A DNA stretch of 64,000 bases from Arthrobacter crystallopoietes (GCF_017603825.1 NZ_CP072014.1:248001-312000); one strand, 5' to 3'. Positions 42,054 to 51,596 are shown, counted from the first letter of the stretch. Program-made: numbers and translations. Notes: generated from the letters alone by a model not told the origin.

Positions 42054-43046
42054 TCAGGGGTTCGAACTGACGTAGCCGCGCTCCTTGTCCACCAGGTTGG
42101 CCAGCGGTTCTCCGGCGGTCCAGCGGGTCAGGTTCTGCAGGAACTGATCCGCCAAGGCATCGCGCCACCCGATCACGTCCCCGCACATGTGGGCCGAAAT
42201 GTGGACGTTGTCCATCTCCCAGAACGGGTGCTCGGCCGGCAGCGGCTCTTCCTCGAAGACATCCAGTGAAGCGGCCGCGACCTTCCCCTTGCGCAACGCC
42301 TCAACCAGCGCCGCCTCGTCCACCAGCGCACCGCGGCCGACGTTGACCAGGTGCGCGGTAGGCTTCATGGCCGCCAGCACCTCGGCGTTCATCATGTGGC
42401 GGGTCTGCTGGGTCAGCGGCGCAATCAGCACGACGTGGTCCGCCCAGCCGGCATGCTCGGCCAGGTCCGCGCTCGGCACGACGGTGCCGAAGTCGCCGTC
42501 GTTATCCCGTGCCGTGCGGCCAACGCCGCGAACCTCAAGCCCAACGGCGCGCAGCAACCGGGCAGTGGCCCGGCCGATCCCGCCGGTCCCGGCCACCAGC
42601 ACCCGCGAGCCACCCGTCCGGGTCAACTCGCGATGTTTCCAGACGGACTGCTGCTGCAGCTCTTTGCTCCGGTGCAGCTGCTTGTCGTGGGCAAGGATGG
42701 AGGCCAGTACGAACTCGGCGATCGGCGTATCGAAGGTGCCGTGGGCATTGGTCACGGCCACCTCGGAGGCGCGCAGCTCGTCGAACATCATTGCGTCCAC
42801 CCCGGCAGCCGCCACATGCACCCACTTCAGCTTGTCCGCATTCGGCCAGGCCTCGCCCAGCGCCGAGGAGAAGAAGTCCCAGAGGAACAGGACGTCGGCT
42901 CCGCGGGCGGCTTCGGGAAGGCCTGCTGCATCGGTTACTACGACGTCGGCACGAGCCTTGATTGCGTCCAAATTGTAGGGACGGGGCTGGCCCTCGGCGG
43001 TGAGGATCACGACCCGGGGACGACGATTGGAATCGGTGTAAGTCAC
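42054..43046 (-). CDS. D-isomer-specific 2-hydroxyacid dehydrogenase
   Basis: A 330-residue NAD-dependent dehydrogenase. The NAD motif is VLVAGTGGIGRATA; catalytic Arg lies in LVNVGRGALVDEAAL, Glu in DVFEEEPLPAEHPFWEMDNV, and the active-site His in VHISAHMCGD. It interconverts a 2-oxoacid and D-2-hydroxyacid. GTG 43046 has no Shine-Dalgarno site; TTGTCA and TACCGT spaced by 17 bp lie so close that the mRNA is probably leaderless. The -35 box overlaps the ATTGT-N2-ACAAT operator, so it likely belongs to the same regulon as the divergent aminotransferase operon. Confidence 0.88.
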   Translation of the reverse strand: MTYTDSNRRPRVVILTAEGQPRPYNLDAIKARADVVVTDAAGLPEAARGADVLFLWDFFSSALGEAWPNADKLKWVHVAAAGVDAMMFDELRASEVAVTNAHGTFDTPIAEFVLASILAHDKQLHRSKELQQQSVWKHRELTRTGGSRVLVAGTGGIGRATARLLRAVGLEVRGVGRTARDNDGDFGTVVPSADLAEHAGWADHVVLIAPLTQQTRHMMNAEVLAAMKPTAHLVNVGRGALVDEAALVEALRKGKVAAASLDVFEEEPLPAEHPFWEMDNVHISAHMCGDVIGWRDALADQFLQNLTRWTAGEPLANLVDKERGYVSSNP

Positions 43047-43070
43047 GCCACAACGGTACGTGATTTTAGG

Positions 43071-43082
43071 ATTGTTGACAAT
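43071..43082. promoter_or_regulatory. Operator ATTGTTGACAAT in a divergent promoter
   Basis: A perfect ATTGT-N2-ACAAT dyad between the 2-hydroxyacid dehydrogenase and the aminotransferase. It overlaps the dehydrogenase -35 box. The identical 12-mer recurs at 49076, and a near copy is at 55438 before the GntR gene. Confidence 0.75.
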
Positions 43083-43090
43083 AAACAGGT

Positions 43091-44389
43091 GTGACCCGCA
43101 CCATAGGTGGCATGACCTCTCTTAGCCCCGCGCTCAAGCAAGCAACGCCCCTCGTCGTCGACCACGCCCTCGGCAGCTGGATCCATGCCACCGATGGAAA
43201 GGATTACCTTGATTTCACCACCGGCATCGGCGTCACCAGCACCGGCCACTGCCACCCGAAGGTAGTCGCCGCCGCCCGCGAGCAGGTGGGCAAGATCATC
43301 CACGCCCAGTACACCACCGTGATGCATCAGCCGCTGCTGGCCCTGACCGAGAAGCTCGGAGAGGTACTGCCCGCCGGCCTTGACTCCGTCTTCTACGCCA
43401 ATTCCGGGTCCGAGGCCGTCGAGGCCGCCATCCGCCTGGCCCGCATGGCCACCGGCCGGCCGAACATCGTCGTCTTCCAGGGCGGCTTCCACGGCCGCAC
43501 CGTTGCCGCCGCGTCCCTGACCACCGCCGGCACCAAGTTCTCCGCCGGCTTCGCCCCGCTGATGGCCGGCGTCCACATGTCCGCTTTCCCGTACGCCTAC
43601 CGCTACGGCTGGGACGAGGCCACCGCCGTCGAATTCGCACTGCAGGAACTGGACTACCTGCTGCAGACCCGCACCGCTCCCAATGACACGGCAGCGTTCC
43701 TGATCGAGCCCGCGCTCGGCGACGGCGGCTATTTGCCCACCCCGCCGGCCTTCCTCGAGGGGCTGCGGGAACGCGCTGACCGGCACGGCATCCAGCTGAT
43801 CTTCGACGAGGTGCAGGCCGGCGTGGGCCGGATGGGCAAGTTCTGGGGCCACCAGTACTCCACGGCCACTCCGGACATCCTCATCACCGCCAAGGGCATC
43901 GCCTCCGGCTTCCCCATCTCCGCTATCGCCGCTTCCACGGAGACCATGTCCAAGGCATGGCCCGGTTCGCAGGGCGGCACTTACGGCGGCAACGCCGTCT
44001 CCGCCGCGGCCGGCGTGGCCACTTTGGAAGTGGTCCACGAAGAAGGCCTCGTGGAGAACAGCCGCATCCGCGGCGAGCAGCTGCAGGCCGGCCTGAAGGA
44101 AATCCAGGCCCGCTTCCCGGTGATCGGCAACGTTCGCGGCCTGGGCCTGATGCAGGGCATCGAGTTCACTGGCGAGGACGGCAAGCCGGACGCCGCGACG
44201 GCCGCCGCGGTCCAGCAGGCCACCACCGAACAGGGCCTGCTGACCCTGACCTGCGGCCCCGCCGGCAACGTGGTCCGCCTGATCCCCGCCCTGGTGGTCA
44301 CCGCTGAGGAAATCACCACCGGACTCGAGCGCTTCGAGGCCGCCGTGGGCGCCGTCGTCGGCGTTGTCCCCGCCACTGCAGGAGCCTGA
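43091..44389 (+). CDS. Class III PLP-dependent aminotransferase (GabT/DoeD-like)
   Basis: A 432-residue omega-aminotransferase. PLP-domain features are NSGSEAVEAAIRLAR, GGFHGRT, LIFDEVQAGVGRMG and the PLP lysine in LITAKGIASGFP. It transfers a terminal amino group to an oxoacid, for example 4-aminobutyrate or 2,4-diaminobutyrate to 2-oxoglutarate. In a cluster with an ectoine hydrolase the diaminobutyrate reaction giving aspartate semialdehyde is likely. GTG 43091 is used here; ATG 43112 is an alternative start. The operator at 43071 lies directly before it. Confidence 0.9.
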   Translation: MTRTIGGMTSLSPALKQATPLVVDHALGSWIHATDGKDYLDFTTGIGVTSTGHCHPKVVAAAREQVGKIIHAQYTTVMHQPLLALTEKLGEVLPAGLDSVFYANSGSEAVEAAIRLARMATGRPNIVVFQGGFHGRTVAAASLTTAGTKFSAGFAPLMAGVHMSAFPYAYRYGWDEATAVEFALQELDYLLQTRTAPNDTAAFLIEPALGDGGYLPTPPAFLEGLRERADRHGIQLIFDEVQAGVGRMGKFWGHQYSTATPDILITAKGIASGFPISAIAASTETMSKAWPGSQGGTYGGNAVSAAAGVATLEVVHEEGLVENSRIRGEQLQAGLKEIQARFPVIGNVRGLGLMQGIEFTGEDGKPDAATAAAVQQATTEQGLLTLTCGPAGNVVRLIPALVVTAEEITTGLERFEAAVGAVVGVVPATAGA

Positions 44390-44397
44390 GCCAACGC

Positions 44398-47300
44398 ATG
44401 AGCGAAACTGTTCTCCCCGCTACCGGGCTGCCGGCGGACCACCGTCCCGCCGGCAGCCCTGCGGCAGCCGATACCCCGCCGGCGGTGCTGGCGCGCCTGG
44501 CCGCTGCCGGCATTGACGCCGACAGCTCGCCCCGTCGGCTGGCCGAGTATTCCTACGACGCGTCCAACTACCGGGTGCCGCCGCTGGCCGTGGTGTTCCC
44601 GCGTTCCGCGCAGGACGTCGCCGCCACAATGGCAGCCTGCCGCGATACCGGCACCCCGCTGATCGGGCGCGGCGGCGGTACGTCCATGGCCGGCAACGCG
44701 ATCGGCCCCGGCGTGGTGCTGGACTTTTCCCGGCACATGAACCGCATCCACTCCGTCGACGAGGCCGCCGGCACGGTCTCCGTGGATCCCGGCGTGGTGC
44801 TCTCCGTGCTCTCCCGCGAGGTGGAGAAAGCCACCGGGAACCGGTCCACCTTTGCCCCGGACCCGTCCTCGAAGAACCGGGCCACGGTCGGCGGCGCCCT
44901 TGGCAACGACGCGTGCGGCAACCATTCGGTGCGCTACGGCCGAACCTCGGACCACGTGGCGGAGCTCGACGTGATCACCTCCGACGGCGCCCGGCTCACC
45001 GCCACTGCCACCGGACTGCGGGCCACCGATCCGCAGGACCGGGCCTCCGCGGCTCGGGCGGTTGAGCTGGCGGAGTCCCTGACGAAGCTGGCCCACGCCA
45101 GCCTGGCCGATTTCCGCACCGAGCTTGGCCGCATCCAGCGCCAGGTCTCCGGCTACCACCTGGCCAACCTGCTGCCGGAGAACGGTTTCAACGTGGCCCG
45201 GGCCCTGGTGGGCTCCGAGGGCACCTGCGCCATCATCACCGGCGCCCGGATGAAGCTGGTGCACAAGCCCGCCAGCGCGCTGCTGGTCTCGCTCGGCTAT
45301 GCGGATGTGGTGGAGGCTGCCCGCGACATTGAGACGATCCTCGAGTTCTCCCCCGCCGCGGTGGAGGGGATTGACGAGAAGATCGTGGACACCATGCGGT
45401 TCCGCCGCGGCAACGATTCCGTCCGCGGGCTGCCCGAGGGCAAGGCCTGGCTGTACGTGGACCTGGACGGGGAGGATCCGGACGAGGTCCGTATCCAGGC
45501 CGAGCGGCTGCTGGCCCGGCTCAAGGAGAACGGCCGCCTCATCGCAGGCCGTCTGGTCCCCGACACGGCCGAGCGGACATCGCTGTGGCGGGTGCGCGAA
45601 GACGGCGCCGGCCTCTCGTCCCGACTGTCCACCGGCGGCGAGTCCTGGCCCGGCTGGGAGGACTCCGCCGTCGCGCCCGAAAAACTCGCCGGCTACCTGG
45701 CGGATTTCCGCGGCCTGCTGGCCAAGCACGGTCTGGAAGGCGTCATGTACGGGCACTTCGGTGCCGGCTGCATGCACATCCGCATCACCTATGACCTGCG
45801 TACCGAAGCCGGCCGCGAAGTCTTCCGGGTCTTCTCCCGCGAGGCGGCCGAGCTGGTGGTTGGCCACGGCGGTTCGCTCTCCGGGGAGCACGGCGACGGC
45901 CGCGCCCGCTCGGAGCTGCTGCCGGTAATGTACTCGGCACGCATGCTGACCGCGTTCGCGAATTTCCGGCGGCTGTGGGATCCGGCCGGGATCCTCAATC
46001 CCGGTTCGATGACCGCCCCGGACCCGATGGACGCCAATCTGGCGCTCGAGGGCGTGCCGCAGCGGCAATGGCGCACAAGCTTCGACCTGCGTCCGCTCGG
46101 CAGCGGCGGCGGTTCCCTCACCGAGACCGATAACCCGCACAATGCCGGCGGCGCCGGAACGGATCCCTGGGTACACGCAGTCCAAGGCTGCATCGGCGTA
46201 GGCAAGTGCCGCACCGATTCGGCCGGCGTGATGTGCCCCAGCTACAAGGCCACGCGCGACGAGAAGGACTCCACCCGCGGCCGCGCCCGCGTGCTGCAGG
46301 AGATGGTCCGCGGCGCCCGCACTGTGGACGAGGGCTGGAAATCCGAGGAGGTCCGCGAAGTCCTGGACCTGTGCCTGTCCTGCAAGGCCTGCTCCAGCGA
46401 CTGCCCCGCGGGCGTGGACATGGCCACCTACAAGTCCGAGTTCTTCAGCCACTACTACAAGGGCCGGCTGCGTCCGCTCTCGCACTTCTCGCTTGGCTGG
46501 CTGCCGCGCTGGCTCAAGCTCACCGGACGGATCGCGCCGCTGGTCAACGCCGTGCTGGCCACGCCGCTGGGCAAAGTGGCCGCCGCGCTCGGCGGGCTGA
46601 CCACCAAACGGGCCCTGCCGCGCTTTGCCGGCGCGGGCGAGTGGCACCGCGAGGTAGCGGCCGCGGGCGTGCGTCCGGCGTCGAACAACGACGGCGGCAC
46701 GCGTCCGGGTGCCGATGCCGGGGTGGTGCTGTTCGTGGATACCTTCACACGCGGTTTCCGCCCGGAGGTGGCCGGCGCCGCAGCCCGGGTGCTGGCAGGA
46801 GCGGGCGAGACGACGGAATGCTCCGCCGACGCCTGCTGCGGTCTGACCTGGATCTCCACCGGCCAGCTCGATACCGCGAAGTCGCTCCTGGGCAAGGCTG
46901 CCGAGGCACTCGACGACGGCACGGACCGCCCGATCGTCGTCGTCGAACCCAGCTGTGCAGCCGCACTGCGCAAGGACCTGCCCGAGCTGGTCCACACCGA
47001 CCAGGCACGCCGCGTAGCCGCCCGCGTCCGCAGCTTCGCCGCCCACGTGGGCGGACTGGCCGCGGCGGGATGGCAGCCGGAACCAGCCGAACCGCTGCCC
47101 GAAAGAGTGGTGCTGCAAACGCACTGCCACGAGTACTCCGTGTTCGGCGCCGGCACCCAGAAAACGGCCCTGGCCGCCATCGGGGTCCCCGAAGTGGTGG
47201 ACGCCTCCGGCTGCTGCGGCGTGGCAGGCAACTTCGGCTTCGAGAAGGAACACTACGAGGTCAGCATGCAGGTCGCCGAGAGCGCCCTGGCACCGGCCCT

Positions 47301-47457
47301 GCGGGGCACCGGACCTGAGGCAGTGGTCCTCACGGACGGCTTCTCCTGCGCCATGCAGGTGAACCAGCTCGAACCCTCAAGACCCGGGCGGCATCTGGCC
47401 CAGCTGCTCGACCCCGGCACGACAGACACCCCCGCAACAACCACAGACAAGGACTAG
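44398..47457 (+). CDS. FAD- and Fe-S-containing 2-hydroxyacid oxidoreductase (GlcD-GlcF fusion)
   Basis: A 1019-residue fusion. The N-terminal half (about 50-530) is a VAO-type FAD domain (GRGGGTSMAGNAIGPGVVLD, SEGTCAIITGA, GEHGDGRARSE). The middle carries two 4Fe-4S-type cysteine groups (CIGVGKCRTDSAGVMC and CLSCKACSSDC). The C-terminal part has two CCG modules (ADACCGLTW and ASGCCGVAGNFGFEKEHYE). Related proteins oxidise D-lactate or D-2-hydroxyglutarate and pass electrons to the respiratory chain. In this operon it may oxidise the product of the divergent dehydrogenase, or D-2-hydroxyglutarate arising from transamination. One copy of the 11-mer gives SNNDGG (46687-46697). Confidence 0.9.
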   Translation: MSETVLPATGLPADHRPAGSPAAADTPPAVLARLAAAGIDADSSPRRLAEYSYDASNYRVPPLAVVFPRSAQDVAATMAACRDTGTPLIGRGGGTSMAGNAIGPGVVLDFSRHMNRIHSVDEAAGTVSVDPGVVLSVLSREVEKATGNRSTFAPDPSSKNRATVGGALGNDACGNHSVRYGRTSDHVAELDVITSDGARLTATATGLRATDPQDRASAARAVELAESLTKLAHASLADFRTELGRIQRQVSGYHLANLLPENGFNVARALVGSEGTCAIITGARMKLVHKPASALLVSLGYADVVEAARDIETILEFSPAAVEGIDEKIVDTMRFRRGNDSVRGLPEGKAWLYVDLDGEDPDEVRIQAERLLARLKENGRLIAGRLVPDTAERTSLWRVREDGAGLSSRLSTGGESWPGWEDSAVAPEKLAGYLADFRGLLAKHGLEGVMYGHFGAGCMHIRITYDLRTEAGREVFRVFSREAAELVVGHGGSLSGEHGDGRARSELLPVMYSARMLTAFANFRRLWDPAGILNPGSMTAPDPMDANLALEGVPQRQWRTSFDLRPLGSGGGSLTETDNPHNAGGAGTDPWVHAVQGCIGVGKCRTDSAGVMCPSYKATRDEKDSTRGRARVLQEMVRGARTVDEGWKSEEVREVLDLCLSCKACSSDCPAGVDMATYKSEFFSHYYKGRLRPLSHFSLGWLPRWLKLTGRIAPLVNAVLATPLGKVAAALGGLTTKRALPRFAGAGEWHREVAAAGVRPASNNDGGTRPGADAGVVLFVDTFTRGFRPEVAGAAARVLAGAGETTECSADACCGLTWISTGQLDTAKSLLGKAAEALDDGTDRPIVVVEPSCAAALRKDLPELVHTDQARRVAARVRSFAAHVGGLAAAGWQPEPAEPLPERVVLQTHCHEYSVFGAGTQKTALAAIGVPEVVDASGCCGVAGNFGFEKEHYEVSMQVAESALAPALRGTGPEAVVLTDGFSCAMQVNQLEPSRPGRHLAQLLDPGTTDTPATTTDKD

Positions 47458-47459
47458 GC

Positions 47460-48971
47460 ATGACCACCCAGACTACTTCCCCTGACCGTTCCGCCGGCGC
47501 AGCCCGCACCTCGCAGCAGGCTCTTGACGCGATCGCGAAGGTCAGCACCGGCCTGTTCATCGACGGCGAATGGACCGAAGCCGCATCCGGCGCACGCTTC
47601 GACGTCGTCAATCCCGCCACCGAAGAAGTCATCGCCACCGTTGCCGACGGCGGTCCCGAGGACGCCCGCCGCGCCATCGAAACCGCCGGCCGGGTCCAGA
47701 AGGAATGGTCCAAGACGGCGCCCCGTGAACGCAGCGAGATCCTGCGCCGCGCCTATGACCTGATCATGACCCGCCAGGACGAGCTCGCCCTGGTCATGAC
47801 TACCGAAATGGGCAAGCCCTTCGCCGAGGCCAAGGGCGAGGTTGCCTACGCTGCCGAGTTCTTCCGCTGGTTCTCCGAGGAAGCCGTGCGGATCGGCGGC
47901 GACGTCACCACCACCGGCGACGGCAAAAACCGCATCCTGGTCTCCAAGGAGCCCGTGGGCCCCTGCGTCCTCGTCACCCCGTGGAACTTCCCGCTGGCCA
48001 TGGGCACCCGCAAGATCGGCCCCGCCATCGCGGCCGGCTGCACGATGGTGTTCAAGCCTGCCAACCTGACCCCGCTGTCCTCGCTGGCGCTGGTGGACAT
48101 CCTGGTGGAAGCCGGGCTGCCCAAGGGCGTGGTCAACGTTGTCTGCACCACCAAGGCTTCCTCGGTGGTCTCGCCCTGGATGGCCAGCGGCATCGCCCGC
48201 AAGGTCAGCTTCACCGGCTCCACCGAAGTGGGCGTGAAGCTGCTGCAGCAGGCCTCGGAACACGTCATGCGCTCCTCCATGGAGCTGGGTGGAAACGCCC
48301 CGTTCATCGTCTTCGAGGACGCGGACCTGGACCGTGCGGTCGAGGGCGCCTTGGCCGCCAAGATGCGCAATATGGGCGAGGCCTGCACCGCTGCCAACCG
48401 CCTCTTCGTACAGCGCCCGGTGGCGGCCGAGTTCGCCCGCCGCCTGGCCGAGCGCCTCAGCGCCCTGTCCGTGGGCGACGGCGCCGAGGACGGCACGCAG
48501 GTGGGCCCGCTCGTGGAGGAAAAGGCACTCGTCAAGGTGCAGGAACTCGTGGACGATGCCGTGGCCAAGGGCGCCACGGTGGTCTGCGGCGGCTCCCGCC
48601 CCGAGCGGCCCGGCTACTTCTACACGCCGACGGTGCTCTCCGACGTCAGCCCCACCGCGGACCTGATGAGCCAGGAAATCTTTGGCCCGGTGGCCCCCGT
48701 GGTTCCGTTCGACACGGAAGAGGAAGTGACCACAATGGCCAACGACACCCCGTGGGGCCTGGTGGGCTACGTCTTCACGCAGGACGTAGACCGCGGCTTC
48801 CGGATGGGCGACGCCCTCGAGGTCGGCATGGTTGGCCTTAACACCGGCATCGTCTCCAACCCGGCCGCACCCTTCGGCGGCGTGAAGGCCTCAGGGCTGG
48901 GCCGCGAAGGCGGCCGGGTGGGCATCGAGGAGTTCCTCGAATACAAGTACATGGCCGTCCCCCGCGGCTAG
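47460..48971 (+). CDS. gabD: NAD(P)-dependent succinate/aspartate-semialdehyde dehydrogenase
   Basis: A 503-residue aldehyde dehydrogenase of the succinate-semialdehyde group. Cofactor motif FTGSTEVGVK, base Glu in MELGGNAPFIVFE, nucleophile Cys in GEACTAANRLFV, and C-terminal FGGVKASGLGREGGRVGIEEFLEYKY. It follows the FAD/Fe-S gene by two bases in the aminotransferase operon. It would oxidise the semialdehyde made by the aminotransferase: succinate semialdehyde in GABA breakdown, or aspartate semialdehyde in ectoine breakdown (the DoeC/Ssd role). Sequence alone does not separate the two. Confidence 0.9.
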   Translation: MTTQTTSPDRSAGAARTSQQALDAIAKVSTGLFIDGEWTEAASGARFDVVNPATEEVIATVADGGPEDARRAIETAGRVQKEWSKTAPRERSEILRRAYDLIMTRQDELALVMTTEMGKPFAEAKGEVAYAAEFFRWFSEEAVRIGGDVTTTGDGKNRILVSKEPVGPCVLVTPWNFPLAMGTRKIGPAIAAGCTMVFKPANLTPLSSLALVDILVEAGLPKGVVNVVCTTKASSVVSPWMASGIARKVSFTGSTEVGVKLLQQASEHVMRSSMELGGNAPFIVFEDADLDRAVEGALAAKMRNMGEACTAANRLFVQRPVAAEFARRLAERLSALSVGDGAEDGTQVGPLVEEKALVKVQELVDDAVAKGATVVCGGSRPERPGYFYTPTVLSDVSPTADLMSQEIFGPVAPVVPFDTEEEVTTMANDTPWGLVGYVFTQDVDRGFRMGDALEVGMVGLNTGIVSNPAAPFGGVKASGLGREGGRVGIEEFLEYKYMAVPRG

Positions 48972-48986
48972 TCAAAGATCGCCTGA

Positions 48987-49008
48987 GGCATGTCCGCCAG
49001 GACATGCC
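48987..49008 (+). terminator. Hairpin after the semialdehyde dehydrogenase
   Basis: A perfect 9-bp stem (48987-48995 with 49000-49008) with a four-base loop, 16 bp after the stop codon; no T run follows. Confidence 0.6.
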
Positions 49009-49049
49009 ACCTCGGGCAAAACGGCCGGGGACGGGGGACGGAGAAACCC

Positions 49050-49087
49050 TTGTTCCCGGCCACCCTTCCCTGTATATTGTTGACAAT
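49050..49087 (+). promoter_or_regulatory. Promoter of the ectoine hydrolase operon with ATTGTTGACAAT operator
   Basis: TTGTTC (49050-49055) and TATATT (49073-49078) are spaced by 17 bp. The operator ATTGT-N2-ACAAT (49076-49087) overlaps the -10 box and start point, a classical repressor position. Start codon GTG 49135 follows 48 bp later. Confidence 0.72.
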
Positions 49088-49134
49088 CTACTAATTACTG
49101 TGACGTGGACCACCCACGCTTGCAAGGAGCTTCA

Positions 49135-50340
49135 GTGAACGTAAACGGCACGGCCCGCATGCTCTTCACCGCCGAAGAGTACGCGGCACGCCTCGCAGCA
49201 GTCCGGCTGCGCATGGCTGAGCAGGGCCTGAGCGCCCTCCTCGTGACTGACCCGGCGAACATCTACTACCTGACCGGTTACAACGCCTGGTCCTTCTACA
49301 CCCCGCAGATGGTCTTCGTGCCGGCTGAGGGCGACATGATCCTCTTCAGCCGGCAGATGGACGCCAGCGGCGCCTTCCGGACCAGCTGGCTGCCAGAAGA
49401 GAGCATCGTGGGCTACCCGGAGAGCTACGTGCACCGCCCGCACCTCCACCCCTTCGACTGGGTGGCCTTCGCCCTGCGCGAGCGCCACCTGATTGCCCCA
49501 GCCGCCAAGGGTTGCGTGGGGCTCGAAATGGACTCGCATTTCTTCGCGCCGAAGGCCTACCGCGCACTGGTCAACGCCATTCCCGAGTGGACGCTGGTGG
49601 ATTCCTTTGAACTGGTCAACTGGGTGCGCTCCATCAAGTCCCCCGCGGAAATCCAGCTGATGCACAAGGCCGCCGTGATCACCAACAACGCCATGGCCGC
49701 CGCCGAAGGGGCCATTAGGCCCGGCGCCCGCAAATGCGATATCGCTGCAGCCATCACTGAGGCGCAGATCCGCGGCACCGAGGAATTCGGCGGCGACTAC
49801 ACGGCGATCGTGCCGCTGCTGCCCACCGGCGAATCTGCCGATACCCCGCACCTGACCTGGAGCGAGGATCGGCTGAAGGACAACGAGCCCGTCGTCGTCG
49901 AACTGGCCGGGGCCTACCAGCGCTATCACGTGCCGCTGAACCGGACCTTCTCGCTGGGCAAGCCCTCGGCCGCGCTGAGCCGACTCGCCGAGGCGACGGG
50001 CGAAGGCCTGAATGCCATGCTCGACGTCATCAAGGACGGCGTTCCGGTCCGCGAGGTGGCCGCCGTCTGGAACCGCACCATCTTCGAATACGGCTACGAG
50101 AAGGATTCCCGCCTGGGCTACTCCATCGGCGTGGGCTTCCCGCCGGACTGGGGCGAGCGGACCATCAGCATCCGCAGCGAGGAAGAGTCCGTCCTGGCCG
50201 AAAACATGACCTTCCACCTGATCTGCGGTATGTGGATGGACAACTACGGCTACGGCCTCTCCGAATCCATCCGCGTGACTGCTACCGGGGTGGAGACGTT
50301 CACCACCTACAAGCGCGGCCTACTTCCCATCGACAGCTAG
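49135..50340 (+). CDS. doeA: Ectoine hydrolase DoeA (M24 creatinase/prolidase fold)
   Basis: A 401-residue M24-family protein. It matches the DoeA/EutD pattern as I remember it: the N-terminal FTAEEYAARLAAVRLRMAEQ and LTGYNAWSFYTPQ, then GGDYTAIVPLLPTGES, TPHLTW, and the strongly conserved EKDSRLGYSIGVGFPPDWGE. DoeA opens the ring of ectoine to N-acetyl-diaminobutyrate. GTG start at 49135 with AAGGAG five bases upstream. It heads a plus-strand operon with an aminotransferase, an M20 deacetylase and an MHS transporter. Regulated by the operator overlapping its promoter. Confidence 0.85.
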   Translation: MNVNGTARMLFTAEEYAARLAAVRLRMAEQGLSALLVTDPANIYYLTGYNAWSFYTPQMVFVPAEGDMILFSRQMDASGAFRTSWLPEESIVGYPESYVHRPHLHPFDWVAFALRERHLIAPAAKGCVGLEMDSHFFAPKAYRALVNAIPEWTLVDSFELVNWVRSIKSPAEIQLMHKAAVITNNAMAAAEGAIRPGARKCDIAAAITEAQIRGTEEFGGDYTAIVPLLPTGESADTPHLTWSEDRLKDNEPVVVELAGAYQRYHVPLNRTFSLGKPSAALSRLAEATGEGLNAMLDVIKDGVPVREVAAVWNRTIFEYGYEKDSRLGYSIGVGFPPDWGERTISIRSEEESVLAENMTFHLICGMWMDNYGYGLSESIRVTATGVETFTTYKRGLLPIDS

Positions 50341-50351
50341 GAACCCTTCCC

Positions 50352-51596
50352 ATGACTCTTCGCGACCTTCCTCTCGCCCAGCGGGCAGACCACCTGGTCG
50401 GCTCGATCATCGACTCCAGCACCTCGCTCCTGGCCAAGCAGACGCACGACATCGTGCGGTTCGCCATGGGCGCGCCCGCGGAAGAAGCCGTACCGGTAGA
50501 GCTGTTCAACAGTGTTCCCGCGGCCGTCTACGACGCGTCGTCCTACACCTACGGCGCAACCGAGGGCGAACCGCACCTGCTCAACGCGCTGACCGATTAT
50601 CTGGCAACGACGGCGGACCCCACCGCCCGCGAACGCATCACCATTACCTCGGGCGGGATGCAGGGCCTGGACCTGGCCTGCAAGATCTTCGTGGACCCGG
50701 GCGACCTGGTGGTGGTGGAAAGCCCTACGTACACCAACGGTTCCGCCACCGCGCTGAGCTACGGAGCGGATTTGCTGGAAGTTCCGGTGGACGACGACGG
50801 CATGGATGTTGCCGAGCTTGAGGCTCTTGTGGAGGCATCGGGCCGCACGCCCAAGGCGATCTACACGATCCCCAACTTCCAGAACCCCTCCGGCACCACC
50901 ATGTCCACCGAGCGCCGCATCCGCCTGCTGGAGCTGGCGCACCGCTGGAACGCCATCATCATCGACGACGATCCGTACGGCCTGCTGCGCTTCGAGGGCG
51001 AGGACCTGCCCAGCTTCAACCAGCTGAGCCCCAATGATCCGCTGATCTTCTCGGTCCGCACGTTTTCCAAGATCCTGGCCCCGGGCCTGCGGGTCGGCTG
51101 GGTGGAGACGGATCCGGAGCTGCAGCAGCTGGTCATCAACGCCAAGCAGGCCATGGATACCTGCACCAACGTGCCGGCCCAGCACCTGGTCGCCGAGTTC
51201 ATCCTCCGGGGCGGGCTGGACGACCACCTGAACTGGCTCCGCCGCGAATACCATAGCCGCAAGGAGGCCATGCTGGCCAGCATCGACCGCCACCTCGGCG
51301 GGCGCGTGCGCACCACCAATCCCGAGGGCGGCTTCTTCCTGTGGGTCACGCTGCTCGGCGAAGATGCCGAGGTCAACTCCCAGCGGCTGTTCGACATCGC
51401 CCTGGCGGAAGGCGTGGCCTTCATCCCGGGCCCGGCACTCTCCCCCACCGGCCGGTTCACGGATGCCTTCCGGCTCTGCTTCGCCTCCACCAGCCCGGAG
51501 CGGACCGAGGTCGGCATCCAGCGCCTCGCCGCGGCTCTGGACAAGGCCCGCGCAGAGCTTCCCTTCGGTACGGCCACAGCATCGGGAGTCCGTTAG
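50352..51596 (+). CDS. Class I/II PLP-dependent aminotransferase
   Basis: A 414-residue fold-type I aminotransferase of the LysN/2-aminoadipate (MocR-catalytic-domain-like) group, without a DNA-binding domain. Features are TYGATEGEPHLLNALTDYL, ITSGGMQGLDLACKIF, IPNFQNPSGTTMS, DDDPYGLLRF and the PLP lysine in RTFSKILAPGLRVGW. In the ectoine operon it may act on diaminobutyrate or a derived amino acid. It lies 11 bp after doeA and overlaps the deacetylase start. An 11-mer repeat copy is at 50606-50616. Confidence 0.9.
   Translation: MTLRDLPLAQRADHLVGSIIDSSTSLLAKQTHDIVRFAMGAPAEEAVPVELFNSVPAAVYDASSYTYGATEGEPHLLNALTDYLATTADPTARERITITSGGMQGLDLACKIFVDPGDLVVVESPTYTNGSATALSYGADLLEVPVDDDGMDVAELEALVEASGRTPKAIYTIPNFQNPSGTTMSTERRIRLLELAHRWNAIIIDDDPYGLLRFEGEDLPSFNQLSPNDPLIFSVRTFSKILAPGLRVGWVETDPELQQLVINAKQAMDTCTNVPAQHLVAEFILRGGLDDHLNWLRREYHSRKEAMLASIDRHLGGRVRTTNPEGGFFLWVTLLGEDAEVNSQRLFDIALAEGVAFIPGPALSPTGRFTDAFRLCFASTSPERTEVGIQRLAAALDKARAELPFGTATASGVR

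Noticed and set aside
43981-47253. A 1090-residue open frame on the minus strand
   Set aside because: It lies antisense to the FAD/Fe-S fusion and is rich in Gly/Ala/Arg/Val without motifs; an artefact of high-GC coding on the other strand.
50352-51596. The class I aminotransferase as an EnuR/MocR-type ectoine regulator
   Set aside because: It lacks the N-terminal GntR helix-turn-helix; the protein starts directly with the aminotransferase domain.
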